From NCBI GenBank assembly GCA_946537305.1, contig CAMNFR010000003.1, positions 38,535-102,534 on the forward strand: a stretch of 64,000 nt of DNA, given 5' to 3'. A program made the translations under genes and the position numbers. This DNA is from an uncultured Lachnospiraceae bacterium (lineage in GTDB: Bacteria > Bacillota > Clostridia > Lachnospirales > Lachnospiraceae). Below the pieces are notes generated by a model. It had not been told where the DNA came from and ran no database searches. It was given only the letters and a program-made list of their open reading frames with translations. Positions 51,152 to 59,773 of the stretch are shown piece by piece (within the stretch, counting starts at the first letter, position 1; each line of letters begins with the position of its first letter).

Positions 51152-52843
51152 ATGCAGTTAAACGGTTCCCAGATCATCATGGAGTGCCTGCTGGAGCAGG
51201 GCGTGGATACGGTCTTCGGCTATCCGGGGGGCGCGATCCTGAATGTCTATGATGAGTTATATAAATATTCGGATAAGATCCGCCACGTGCTGACCTCGCA
51301 CGAACAAGGCGCATCCCATGCGGCGGACGGTTATGCCCGTGCCACTGGCAAGGTAGGTGTGTGCTTTGCTACCTCCGGCCCCGGAGCCACCAACCTGGTC
51401 ACGGGCCTTGCCACGGCCAACATGGACTCCGTGCCGATGGTGGCCATTACCTGCAACGTGGGCAATGCGGTGCTGGGGAAGGACTCCTTCCAGGAGGTGG
51501 ATATTGCCGGCGTGACAATTCCCATCACCAAGTTTTCCGTGCTGGTGAAGCGGGTGGAGGATCTGGCCTCCACGCTGCGGCGGGCGTTTAAGATCGCCCG
51601 TTCCGGACGTCCAGGCCCGGTGCTGGTGGATGTGACCAAGGATGTAACGGCAGCCATGGGCGAATATGAGCCCCAGGTGCCCGAGGTCGAGGAGAAGGTG
51701 CTGGATCAGACCGCACAGAAGCATATTGCCGAGGTGGCGGAGATGATCCGCGCAGCGAAGAAACCCTTTATTTTTGCGGGCGGCGGCGTGATCGCGGCGA
51801 ATGCGTCCGCGGAGCTGGCGGAATTTGCGGAAAAAATTGATTCGCCGGTGACGCTCTCCCTGATGGGACAGGGCGCCTTTGATGAGGCGGATCCCCGTTA
51901 TACTGGCATGCTGGGCATGCACGGGACCAAAGCCACGAACTTTGGCGTGGCGGACTGTGACCTGCTGATCGGTGTGGGCGTGCGCTTTTCTGACCGCTGC
52001 ACCGGCAACACGCAGAAGTTTGCCAGCCATGCGAAGATCGTGCATATTGACATCGATCCGGCGGAGATCAACAAGAACATCCGCACGGACGAAGATATCG
52101 TCGGAGATGTGCGCCTGGTGCTCTCCGCGCTGAATAACATGCTGGAGCCACAGCATCACTATGAGTGGATGGCTCACGTTCTGGAGCTGAAGGAGAAATA
52201 TCCGCTCCGCGTGGCAGCGGACCGTCTGACCGGCCCCTGGCTGGTGGAGACCATCGACCGTCTGACGCCGGAGGATACCATCATCGTGACCGATGTGGGA
52301 CAGCATCAGATGTGGTCCTCCCAGTATTATACCCATCGCCTGCCCCGGCATTTCTTAAGCTCCGGCGGTCTGGGGACCATGGGCTATGGTCTGGGCGCTG
52401 CCATCGGCGCCAAGGTGGGACGCCCGGAAGCCACGGTGGTGCAGATTACCGGGGACGGATGCTTCCGCATGAACTGCAACGAGCTGGCGACCGTGGGCCG
52501 CAATGATCTGGCCGTGATCACGGTGATCGTCAATAACCAGGTGCTGGGCATGGTACGGCAGTGGCAGAAGCTCTTCTACGAGGGGCGCTACTCCCACACG
52601 ATCCTGGAGGATAAGATGAATTATGCCGCCGTGGCGGAAGCCATGGGCGTAAAAGGCTATACCGTAGATACCTGCGAGGCAGCGGAAGCCGCCCTTGCGG
52701 AGGCACTGGCCAGCGGGCACGGCGCCGTCATCGACTGCCGCATCGACAAGGACGACAAGGTTTATCCCATGGTCGTCCCCAACGGATTACTGGAGGATAC
52801 ATTCTCCGAGGAAGATGTAGAGGAAACAGCGAGTCAAAGCTGA
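51152..52843 (+). CDS. ilvB: Acetolactate synthase large subunit
   Basis: 563 residues. VFGYPGGAILNVYDELY, TSHEQGASHAADGYARATG with the catalytic Glu, and the thiamine diphosphate motif ITGDGCFRMNCNEL are diagnostic. The enzyme condenses pyruvate with pyruvate or 2-oxobutyrate in the first common step of branched-chain amino acid synthesis. ATG 51152 has AAAGGGG nine bases upstream; TTG 51143 is in frame. No ilvN regulatory subunit follows. The last codons (ETASQS) are part of the repeat that starts at 52823. Confidence 0.96.
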   Translation: MQLNGSQIIMECLLEQGVDTVFGYPGGAILNVYDELYKYSDKIRHVLTSHEQGASHAADGYARATGKVGVCFATSGPGATNLVTGLATANMDSVPMVAITCNVGNAVLGKDSFQEVDIAGVTIPITKFSVLVKRVEDLASTLRRAFKIARSGRPGPVLVDVTKDVTAAMGEYEPQVPEVEEKVLDQTAQKHIAEVAEMIRAAKKPFIFAGGGVIAANASAELAEFAEKIDSPVTLSLMGQGAFDEADPRYTGMLGMHGTKATNFGVADCDLLIGVGVRFSDRCTGNTQKFASHAKIVHIDIDPAEINKNIRTDEDIVGDVRLVLSALNNMLEPQHHYEWMAHVLELKEKYPLRVAADRLTGPWLVETIDRLTPEDTIIVTDVGQHQMWSSQYYTHRLPRHFLSSGGLGTMGYGLGAAIGAKVGRPEATVVQITGDGCFRMNCNELATVGRNDLAVITVIVNNQVLGMVRQWQKLFYEGRYSHTILEDKMNYAAVAEAMGVKGYTVDTCEAAEAALAEALASGHGAVIDCRIDKDDKVYPMVVPNGLLEDTFSEEDVEETASQS

Positions 52844-52976
52844 TAATATGCCGTGCTTGCACGAGCATATTAGAAGCCTTGACGAGCGTAAAAACATGAG
52901 CATGAAGGCAGATATGCCGGAATGCGAATGTTTTTAGCATGTCGGGAGCACGAAGTGCGGAGACATGCGTAGTTTC
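52823..52976. repeat. Structured dispersed repeat, copy A
   Basis: Starts inside the last codons of ilvB with GAAACAGCGAGTC and fills the gap before clpC. Three stems can be drawn: AATATGC/GCATATT capped by CGTGC-TT-GCACG (52845-52871); AAAAACAT (52890-52897) with ATGTTTTT (52928-52935) enclosing GCAT/ATGC and GGCA/TGCC; and GCATGTC (52937-52943) with GACATGC (52962-52968) enclosing GCAC/GTGC. A second copy at 63770 shares the loops and many bases but differs in stems by paired changes. Confidence 0.8.
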
Positions 52977-53010
52977 CGTGTAATCGAAACAACAACGGAG
53001 TAAATACTAT

Positions 53011-55449
53011 ATGAATTATAAGAGATTCGGCCGCATGAATCCCCAGACGGAGAGTATTCTCCGGAAAGCGGAGGAGGCGGCCGCGCTCCTTTTTGGGAGA
53101 TATTTGGGAACGGAACATCTGCTGCTGGGAATCCTGCAGACGGAGTGTGCCGCCCGCCGCGTACTGGAAGGTGTGCATGTAGAGGAGAAAAAGCTGCAGG
53201 ATCTGATCCGTCGTCTGGTGGCGCCGGAGCCCGGCGCCTCGGCCGGCGTTCCGCTGTCCCTGTCCGTGCGGGCGGAGGCGGCACTGCAGGATGCGTCGCT
53301 TCTGGCGAAAGAAGCCGGAGGCGATATGGCCAGCGATCATCTTCTGCTGGCGCTGTTGAATGAAACGGACAGCACGGCCATCCGCCTGCTGAACACCATG
53401 GAGGTCAATTATGATGCCCTGATGAACGGGCTGCTGGATGCCATGGGGCCGGACGGAGAGGTATGGCGCCGCGAACACGCGGAAGGCGCCACTGCCGGTA
53501 CGGCCACGCTGGAGCGTTTTTCCCGCGATCTGACGGGACTGGCCGCCGGCGGAAAGCTGGACCCGGTCATCGGCAGGGAAAAGGAGCAGGAGAGATTGAT
53601 TTCTGTCCTGTCCCGGCGAACCAAGAACAACCCGTGCCTGATCGGAGAACCGGGCGTGGGCAAGACGGCCATCGTGGAAGCGCTGGCCGCAAGGCTTGCA
53701 GCCGGAGATGTGCCGGAGGGCCTGCGGGGGAAACGTCTGTTGGCACTGGACCTGTCCGGTATGGTAGCGGGAACCAAGTACCGCGGCGAATTTGAGGAGC
53801 GAATCAAGCGGGTCATGACGGAGGTGAAAGCCGCCGGGAACGTGATCCTGTTCCTGGATGAGATCCACACGCTGATCGGCGCCGGCGGCGCAGAGGGCAG
53901 CCTGGATGCGGCCAATATCCTGAAGCCGGCCCTTTCCCGCGGAGAGGTGCAGCTGATTGGTGCCACGACCGTGGATGAATACCGGAAGCATATCGAAAAA
54001 GACGCCGCGCTGGAACGCCGCTTTCAGCCGATCATGGTGGAGGAACCCACCGAAGCAGAAACGGTAGAGATATTGCGGGGGCTGGCGCCCCGGTACGAGG
54101 CGCATCATGGCGTCACCATCCCGGAGGAGGCGCTACAGGCGGCGGCAGCGCTGTCCCGCCGTTATGTGGGCGACCGATTCCTGCCGGATAAAGCGATCGA
54201 CCTGATGGATGAGGCTGCTGCGCGCACGCAGATGGAATCCTATCTTCAGGCCAGAAAACGGCGGGCCGCCGGCACGCCGCAGGCCGCCGAACGGGACTGG
54301 GAGGCCGCCAAAGAAGAGGCACTGCTGGCCGGGGACATGGAACGTGTCCGGGCGCTGAAGAAGCAGCAGCAGGCAGAAAAGCGTAAACAGGAGAGAGCGC
54401 TTGCCCGCGCACAGGCCCGCCCCGTGGTCACGGAGGAGCGTGTGGCCCGGGTGGTCTCCGGCTGGACAAGGATCCCGCTGCAGAAGTTGGCGGAAAAGGA
54501 GACGGACCGCCTGCGGAATCTGGAAAAGGAACTGCACCGCCGTGTGGTGGGGCAGGAGGAAGCGGTGACCGCTGTGGCCCGCGCCGTGCGGCGAGGACGG
54601 GTGCGCCTGACGGATTCCGGCCGCCCTATCGGGTCGTTCCTGTTCCTGGGACCCACCGGCGTGGGAAAGACGGAGCTGGCAAAAGCGCTGGCGGACGCCG
54701 TCTTTGGCAGAGAGAGCGCCATGATCCGGATCGATATGTCGGAATATATGGAAAAGCATTCGGTATCCCGCCTGCTGGGATCGCCGCCCGGCTATGTGGG
54801 CTACGAAGAGGGCGGACAGCTGTCAGAAAAGGTCAGGCGCAATCCCTACAGCGTGATCTTGTTCGATGAGATCGAAAAGGCTCATCCGGATGTGTTCAAT
54901 ATTCTGCTGCAGATCCTGGATGACGGCCGCGTGACGGATTCCCAGGGACGGACGGTGGACTTTAAGAATACCATCCTGATCATGACAAGCAACGCCGGGG
55001 CGGAGCGCATCGTACAGCCGAAAAAGCTGGGCTTTTCCGCCGGAAATGATGCGGCGGGCGACCATGAGCGGATGAAGAGCGGCGTCATGGAGGAGGTCAA
55101 ACGCCTCTTCCGGCCGGAGTTTTTGAACCGTATCGATGAGACCATCGTATTCCATTCGCTTACGAAGGAGAACATGAAGGAGATCTTCACCATCCTGCTG
55201 AAGGGGATCAATAAGGGGCTTTCGGAAAGTCACAGGCTGCATATCAGCGTGAACGCCGCCGCCAGAGAAGATCTGATCCGCCGGGGGTATGATCCGAAGT
55301 ACGGTGCCAGACCCCTGAGGCGTGTGCTGCAGCAGGAGATCGAGGACGGCCTGGCAGATGCGTATCTGGCAGGCGATATTCAGGACGGCGATGAGGTCAA
55401 GGTCACCCTGGTAAAAGGAAAGATCGCCCTGCGCGCCGCCAAGCGATAA
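53011..55449 (+). CDS. clpC: ClpC-type AAA+ unfoldase of the Clp protease
   Basis: 812 residues. The N-terminal domain has two Clp-N repeats (YLGTEHLLLGILQ and DHLLLALL). The first AAA+ module has Walker A GEPGVGKTA near residue 212 and LDEIHTLIGAGGAEG. A middle region of about 60 residues is basic and Arg/Ala-rich. The second module has GPTGVGKTE near 547 and ends with YGARPLRR. ClpC feeds unfolded proteins to ClpP. The usual ctsR-mcsA-mcsB neighbours are absent. The preceding gap is filled by repeat copy A, and ATG 53011 follows CGGAG. Confidence 0.93.
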   Translation: MNYKRFGRMNPQTESILRKAEEAAALLFGRYLGTEHLLLGILQTECAARRVLEGVHVEEKKLQDLIRRLVAPEPGASAGVPLSLSVRAEAALQDASLLAKEAGGDMASDHLLLALLNETDSTAIRLLNTMEVNYDALMNGLLDAMGPDGEVWRREHAEGATAGTATLERFSRDLTGLAAGGKLDPVIGREKEQERLISVLSRRTKNNPCLIGEPGVGKTAIVEALAARLAAGDVPEGLRGKRLLALDLSGMVAGTKYRGEFEERIKRVMTEVKAAGNVILFLDEIHTLIGAGGAEGSLDAANILKPALSRGEVQLIGATTVDEYRKHIEKDAALERRFQPIMVEEPTEAETVEILRGLAPRYEAHHGVTIPEEALQAAAALSRRYVGDRFLPDKAIDLMDEAAARTQMESYLQARKRRAAGTPQAAERDWEAAKEEALLAGDMERVRALKKQQQAEKRKQERALARAQARPVVTEERVARVVSGWTRIPLQKLAEKETDRLRNLEKELHRRVVGQEEAVTAVARAVRRGRVRLTDSGRPIGSFLFLGPTGVGKTELAKALADAVFGRESAMIRIDMSEYMEKHSVSRLLGSPPGYVGYEEGGQLSEKVRRNPYSVILFDEIEKAHPDVFNILLQILDDGRVTDSQGRTVDFKNTILIMTSNAGAERIVQPKKLGFSAGNDAAGDHERMKSGVMEEVKRLFRPEFLNRIDETIVFHSLTKENMKEIFTILLKGINKGLSESHRLHISVNAAAREDLIRRGYDPKYGARPLRRVLQQEIEDGLADAYLAGDIQDGDEVKVTLVKGKIALRAAKR

Positions 55450-55566
55450 AATGGATTGCATTTTTTTGTGCCAGAAGGTAAGATAGTATTGCCGGAGAGC
55501 GGCAGGGATATTTGGAAACAGATTCCTGCAGGGATGCACTTTCCCGGCAGAATAGGAGGCAGCAAA

Positions 55567-55980
55567 ATGTCTGTGGTAGCAGAATTGTTCCGCGGGGAAC
55601 CCGATGGCAAAGTGAGTTTTGGAGATTACACCCTCACAAAGAAGACCAAGAAGGAAGATGTGGAATTTGCGGGGGATCTTTATAAGGTAAAGACCTTTTA
55701 CGAGATCACCAAGCTGGAAAGAAACGGCCTGTTTGTCTACGAATCCGTTCCCGGGACAGCGGTGACGGATTTCGCGGAGCGGGAGAACGGCGTCAGCTTT
55801 ACGGTCTGCGGCAATAAGGATGCAGAGATCACCGTGCAGCTGGCAGAGCAGTCCCAGTATGTGATCACCTTTAACGGAGAACAGCACGGACTGATGGAGA
55901 CCGGACGTTCTGGCAAGCTTTCCATCGGTGTGGCCCTGGATGAGGGAACGCCGGTGCAGGTGAGCATCGAAAAGAGATAG
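55567..55980 (+). CDS. Small uncharacterised beta-rich protein
   Basis: 137 residues, soluble, no signal peptide or membrane segment. The predicted strands alternate with short turns (KVSFGDYTLTKK, YKVKTFYEITKLERNGLFVYESVPGTAV), like proteins of Clostridia found between clpC and radA. I do not recognise a family with a known function. ATG 55567 has a perfect AGGAGG site seven bases upstream; earlier in-frame ATGs (55456, 55531) are not supported by one. radA begins 10 bases after the stop, so the two are co-transcribed. Confidence 0.75.
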   Translation: MSVVAELFRGEPDGKVSFGDYTLTKKTKKEDVEFAGDLYKVKTFYEITKLERNGLFVYESVPGTAVTDFAERENGVSFTVCGNKDAEITVQLAEQSQYVITFNGEQHGLMETGRSGKLSIGVALDEGTPVQVSIEKR

Positions 55981-55990
55981 GAGCTGTATT

Positions 55991-57358
55991 TTGGCAAAAG
56001 CAAGAGATACCGCTTTTTTCTGCAGTGAGTGCGGCTACGAATCCGCCAAATGGCAGGGCCAGTGCCCGGCCTGCAAGGCGTGGAATACGCTGGTGGAAGC
56101 CCCGAAGGCAGGAAAAAAGGAGCGGAAGGTAAGCGGCGGCGGTGTGCGCATGAAGGTGGCACCGGTGCCGCTTTCCGCCATAGAGATGAAAGAAGAAGCG
56201 CGCTTTTCCAGCGGCTTCTCGGAGTTGGATAACGTACTGGGAGGCGGCATTGTGCCGGCGTCTCTATTGCTGGTGGGCGGAGATCCCGGCATCGGAAAAT
56301 CTACCATCCTGCTGCAGGTGTGCCGTCACGTCTCCGCTGCGGGGCGAAAGGTCCTGTATATTTCCGGAGAGGAATCTCTGCGGCAGATCAAGCTGCGTGC
56401 CATGCGGATGGGAGATTTTACGGAAGACCTGAGCTTTCTTTCCGCTACCAACCTGGATGACATCGCGGAGACCCTGCGGGAGAGGCTGCCGGCGGTGGCG
56501 GTGATTGATTCCATCCAGACCATGTACCGGGAGGATGTGGATAGCGCCCCCGGCTCTGTGGGGCAGATCCGGGAATGCACCAGCCTGCTGCTGCAGCTGG
56601 CCAAGGGCCTGGGCGTGACGATCTTTATTGTGGGCCATGTGACTAAGGAAGGGACCGTGGCCGGCCCTCGCATGCTGGAGCATATGGTAGATACGGTCCT
56701 GTATTTTGAGGGCGACCGCAGCGCATCCTACCGCATTATCCGCGGCGTCAAGAACCGTTTCGGTTCCACGAATGAGATCGGTGTCTTTGAGATGGCGGAG
56801 GAAGGACTGCGGGAGGTCAAGAATCCCTCGGAATATATGCTGGAGGGACGTCCGCTGGGAGCCTCCGGCTCGGTGGTCGCCTGCGCCATGGAGGGCAGCC
56901 GGCCGGTCATGCTGGAAATCCAGGCGTTGGTGTGCCGCACGAATTTCAACAATCCGCGCCGCACGGCCGCCGGGGCGGATTATAACCGCGTAAACCTGTT
57001 GATGGCGGTGCTGGAAAAGCGGATGGGCAGACATCTTTCGGAGTGTGATGCCTACGTAAACATTGCGGGCGGCATGCGCATCTCGGAGCCTTCGCTGGAC
57101 CTGGCCATCGTGCTGGCCATCGACTCCAGCTACCGGGATATCCCCGCCGGGGACAAGACCCTGGTCTTCGGAGAGGTCGGCCTGGCCGGAGAGGTACGCG
57201 GCGTCTCCCAGGCGGAGCGGCGCGTGAACGAAGCGAAGAAGCTCGGCTTTAACCGTGTCATTCTTCCGAAAAGCAATGCGGATGCCCTGCGGAAGACGGA
57301 GGGCATTGAACTGATCGGCGTTCGGAATGTGCGGGAAGCCGTGGCGGCGCTGGGGTAA
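55991..57358 (+). CDS. radA: DNA repair protein RadA
   Basis: 455 residues. An N-terminal four-cysteine zinc finger (CSECG and CPAC, residues about 11-28), Walker A GGDPGIGKST near residue 96, the RadA-specific KNRFGSTNE motif near 252, and a C-terminal Lon-like domain with SLDLAIVLAI. RadA is a RecA-like helicase in branch migration during recombination. It begins with TTG at 55991 after a GGAG site that overlaps the end of the preceding gene. Confidence 0.96.
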   Translation: MAKARDTAFFCSECGYESAKWQGQCPACKAWNTLVEAPKAGKKERKVSGGGVRMKVAPVPLSAIEMKEEARFSSGFSELDNVLGGGIVPASLLLVGGDPGIGKSTILLQVCRHVSAAGRKVLYISGEESLRQIKLRAMRMGDFTEDLSFLSATNLDDIAETLRERLPAVAVIDSIQTMYREDVDSAPGSVGQIRECTSLLLQLAKGLGVTIFIVGHVTKEGTVAGPRMLEHMVDTVLYFEGDRSASYRIIRGVKNRFGSTNEIGVFEMAEEGLREVKNPSEYMLEGRPLGASGSVVACAMEGSRPVMLEIQALVCRTNFNNPRRTAAGADYNRVNLLMAVLEKRMGRHLSECDAYVNIAGGMRISEPSLDLAIVLAIDSSYRDIPAGDKTLVFGEVGLAGEVRGVSQAERRVNEAKKLGFNRVILPKSNADALRKTEGIELIGVRNVREAVAALG

Positions 57359-57401
57359 CAGTCAATTCACAGTTCTGTCAAAATGACAAGACAAAAATCG
57401 G

Positions 57402-57430
57402 TTGACAGATACCGGAAAGCGTGGTAGGAT
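57402..57430 (+). promoter_or_regulatory. Promoter of the tRNA-Trp gene
   Basis: Perfect TTGACA at 57402-57407, 17 bases, then TAGGAT at 57425-57430. Transcription would start near 57437, directly at a perfect hairpin, CAGGTCAC (57438-57445) with GTGACCTG (57455-57462), that precedes the tRNA by four bases. Confidence 0.75.
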
Positions 57431-57466
57431 AATCGGGCAGGTCACGGGAGATTTGTGACCTGACAG

Positions 57467-57537
57467 AGGGGCATAGTTCAAGGGTAGAACAGCGGTCTCC
57501 AAAACCGTCAATGAGAGTTCGAATCTTTCTGCCCCTG
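57467..57537 (+). tRNA. trnW: tRNA-Trp (anticodon CCA)
   Basis: A complete cloverleaf of 71 bases. The acceptor arm pairs AGGGGCA (57467-57473) with TGCCCCT (57530-57536), discriminator G. The D-arm is at TAGTTCAAGGGTAGAAC, the anticodon loop CTCCAAA has anticodon CCA at 57499-57501, and the T-loop is GTTCGAATC. The 3' CCA is not encoded. Confidence 0.95.
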
Positions 57538-57540
57538 CGA

Positions 57541-57574
57541 GAGGAAGTTCTTTATAAAAAGAACTTCCTCTTTT
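57541..57574 (+). terminator. Rho-independent terminator of tRNA-Trp
   Basis: A perfect 13-bp stem, GAGGAAGTTCTTT (57541-57553) with AAAGAACTTCCTC (57558-57570), four-base loop, and TTTT at 57571-57574. Confidence 0.93.
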
Positions 57575-57689
57575 GCATTTTCTGGATATTTATGCAAGCG
57601 GAATACATTGAGCGAACTGCCTGTGAATTTTTATACAAAGCCAAGACGAAAAATTTCGCGTAAAATTTCCGTAAAATCGTGAAAAACGT

Positions 57690-57718
57690 TTGACAACAAA
57701 ACTGAACTGCGGTACAAT
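57690..57718 (+). promoter_or_regulatory. Strong promoter of the oligopeptide ABC transporter operon
   Basis: Perfect TTGACA at 57690-57695, 17 bases, then TACAAT at 57713-57718. The start codon of oppA is about 95 bases beyond the expected start point, leaving a sizeable 5' leader in which I see no known riboswitch. Confidence 0.8.
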
Positions 57719-57820
57719 AACGCTTGTAGTTCCGCATATCTTTTCATACTCATAAACTATTATTTCGGTTGGCTTACGGGATGAGAAGATGCGTAAAAAA
57801 TGATGATTGGAGGAATCATT

Positions 57821-59581
57821 ATGAAGAAAGCAAGCAAGATGCTGGCTCTGCTGCTGGCTCTGGCCATGGCCGCCTCTATGGCAGCCTGCGGTTCCAGTGA
57901 CGGCGCAAGTGCCGAGACCACTGCTGCTGCGGAAGCAGCTGAGACCGAAGCCGCTGCCGAAGAGGGTGCTGAGACTGAAGCTCCCGCGGAAGAGGCTGAA
58001 GAACCTGCCGCTGAAGAAGCCGATGCCGGTGAAGCTGCCGGTGAAAAGGTCTTCAAGTTCGCTACCGGTACGGAGCCTACTTCCATGGACCAGTCCAAGG
58101 GTAACTCCATCGCTGATAACGAAGTACAGCGTGCGCTGCAGGAAGGCCTTGTCCGCCTGATCAACGGCGAAGTACAGCCTGGTCTGGCTGAGACCTGGGA
58201 AGTTTCCGAAGACGGCCTGGTTTACACCTTCCACATCCGTGACGGCCTGCTGTGGAGCGACGGCGAGCCTCTGACCGTAGATGACATCGTATACGGCTTC
58301 AAGAGACTGGTAGATCCCGAGACCGCTTCCCCTTATGGCTGGATTGCCGGTTCCGATGCTTCTCACATCCTGAACGCTGATGCTGTTCTGGCCGGTGAGA
58401 TGAGCGTTGACGAGCTGGGCGTTGCCAAGGTTGATGACAGCACCATGACCATCACCGTGGACACCCCCGTTCCTTATCTGCTGTCCCTGCTGGGTTCCTG
58501 CACCGAGTACAGCCCGGTCCGCGCTGACTATGTAGAGCAGTACGGCACTGACTTCGCTGCCACCGCAGAGAAGAACGTTTATTCCGGTCCTTTTGTGCTG
58601 ACCAGCTCCGAGAATCAGGAACTGCACTATGCCAAGAACCCCAACTACTGGAACGCTGATGCTGTAAACTTCGACGAAGTCGTACAGTACATCGTAAGCG
58701 ATGACTCCACCCGTGTTGCCATGTTCGATTCCGGTGATGTTGACTATGTCGCCATCCCCAACGAGCAGGTTCCGCTGTACGAAGGCCAGGATCAGTCCTA
58801 CCAGAACGGTAACGATGACTACCTGTACATCAACAGCGCTTCCGAGACTCAGCCTCTGCTGCAGGATGCCAACTTCCGTCTGGCCCTGAACTATGGCCTG
58901 AGCCGTACCGAATACATCTCCCTGGCTACCAATGATATCTATGATCCCGGCTGCACTTTCGTTCTGCCCATGCTTTCCGGCGTGAACGGCGGCACCTATG
59001 GTGAAGAATACGGCGACAAGCTGTCTGCCTTCCCTGTAGACGGCGATGTGGCTAAGGCTCAGGAATATCTGAAGGCTGCCGGCGTGGAAGATCCTTCTTC
59101 CGTTACTGTTGAACTGGTCATCACCGATGCCGAGTCCGAGAAGCTGATCGGCGAGGTTATCCAGCAGCAGTGGCAGACCAACCTGGGTATCAATGTAGAA
59201 ATCCGTCAGGTAACCTATTCCGAGAAATATGGTACCGTGCTTCCTTCCGGCGACTATGAGCTGGCTTACGGCGGATGGGGCCCCGACTATGACGATCCCA
59301 ATACCTACCTGGCTCTGTTCAACGGAAACAGCCCTTACAACTATTCCAACTACAAGAACGAAGAGTTTGATGCTCTGATGGCTGCTGCCACCACCGAGCA
59401 GGATGTGGTTGCCCGTATGGATATGCTGGCACAGGCCGAGAACATCCTTCTGGAAGATGGCGCCATGGTTCCGCTGCAGTATCGTACCGTACACTATCTG
59501 ATGAACGAGAACGTGACCGGCATCAACTTCACCGTTGGCGCTGTGAACTTTGACTGGCCTTTCGGCGATATCGCCCAGTAA
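57821..59581 (+). CDS. oppA: Oligopeptide ABC transporter, substrate-binding lipoprotein
   Basis: 586 residues. A lipoprotein signal peptide runs to the lipobox ASMAAC with lipid-bearing C23. Next comes an unusual linker of about 55 residues made almost only of Ala, Glu and Thr. The solute-binding family 5 domain follows, with EPTSMDQSKGNS, LAETWEVSEDGLVYTFHI and WSDGEPLTVDDIVYGF. It binds peptides outside the membrane for the OppBCDF transporter. ATG 57821 has GGAGGA six bases upstream; the in-frame ATG at 57800 does not. The codon use is very uniform, as expected for a highly expressed gene. A terminator follows the stop codon. Confidence 0.93.
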   Translation: MKKASKMLALLLALAMAASMAACGSSDGASAETTAAAEAAETEAAAEEGAETEAPAEEAEEPAAEEADAGEAAGEKVFKFATGTEPTSMDQSKGNSIADNEVQRALQEGLVRLINGEVQPGLAETWEVSEDGLVYTFHIRDGLLWSDGEPLTVDDIVYGFKRLVDPETASPYGWIAGSDASHILNADAVLAGEMSVDELGVAKVDDSTMTITVDTPVPYLLSLLGSCTEYSPVRADYVEQYGTDFAATAEKNVYSGPFVLTSSENQELHYAKNPNYWNADAVNFDEVVQYIVSDDSTRVAMFDSGDVDYVAIPNEQVPLYEGQDQSYQNGNDDYLYINSASETQPLLQDANFRLALNYGLSRTEYISLATNDIYDPGCTFVLPMLSGVNGGTYGEEYGDKLSAFPVDGDVAKAQEYLKAAGVEDPSSVTVELVITDAESEKLIGEVIQQQWQTNLGINVEIRQVTYSEKYGTVLPSGDYELAYGGWGPDYDDPNTYLALFNGNSPYNYSNYKNEEFDALMAAATTEQDVVARMDMLAQAENILLEDGAMVPLQYRTVHYLMNENVTGINFTVGAVNFDWPFGDIAQ

Positions 59582-59628
59582 TCAGCGAAGAATCCCGTAT
59601 CTTGCAATAGGATCTTAAACTGAGAGGT

Positions 59629-59665
59629 GACCCGGTGAGCGGCTCGTGCCCTCACCGGGTCTTTT
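59629..59665 (+). terminator. Terminator/attenuator between oppA and oppB
   Basis: A perfect 11-bp stem, GACCCGGTGAG (59629-59639) with CTCACCGGGTC (59651-59661), and TTTT at 59662-59665. Incomplete termination here would give more OppA than transporter, the usual ratio for binding proteins. Confidence 0.88.
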
Positions 59666-59688
59666 AAACGCCGGGCGACGCGGGCGGG

Positions 59689-59744
59689 ATGCAGAGACTG
59701 CGCAATGGTTTAAGCGGGCTTAAGCCCTTACGCGGCCTCTGCAT
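59689..59744 (+). other. Second hairpin in the oppA-oppB gap
   Basis: ATGCAGAG (59689-59696) and CTCTGCAT (59737-59744) pair perfectly around a loop that contains a further GGGCTTAAGCCC palindrome. It lies just upstream of the oppB ribosome site and could stabilise the processed downstream mRNA or control translation. Confidence 0.5.
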
Positions 59745-59773
59745 AAGGAGCGGCGCAACGAGGAGGGAAGTGT

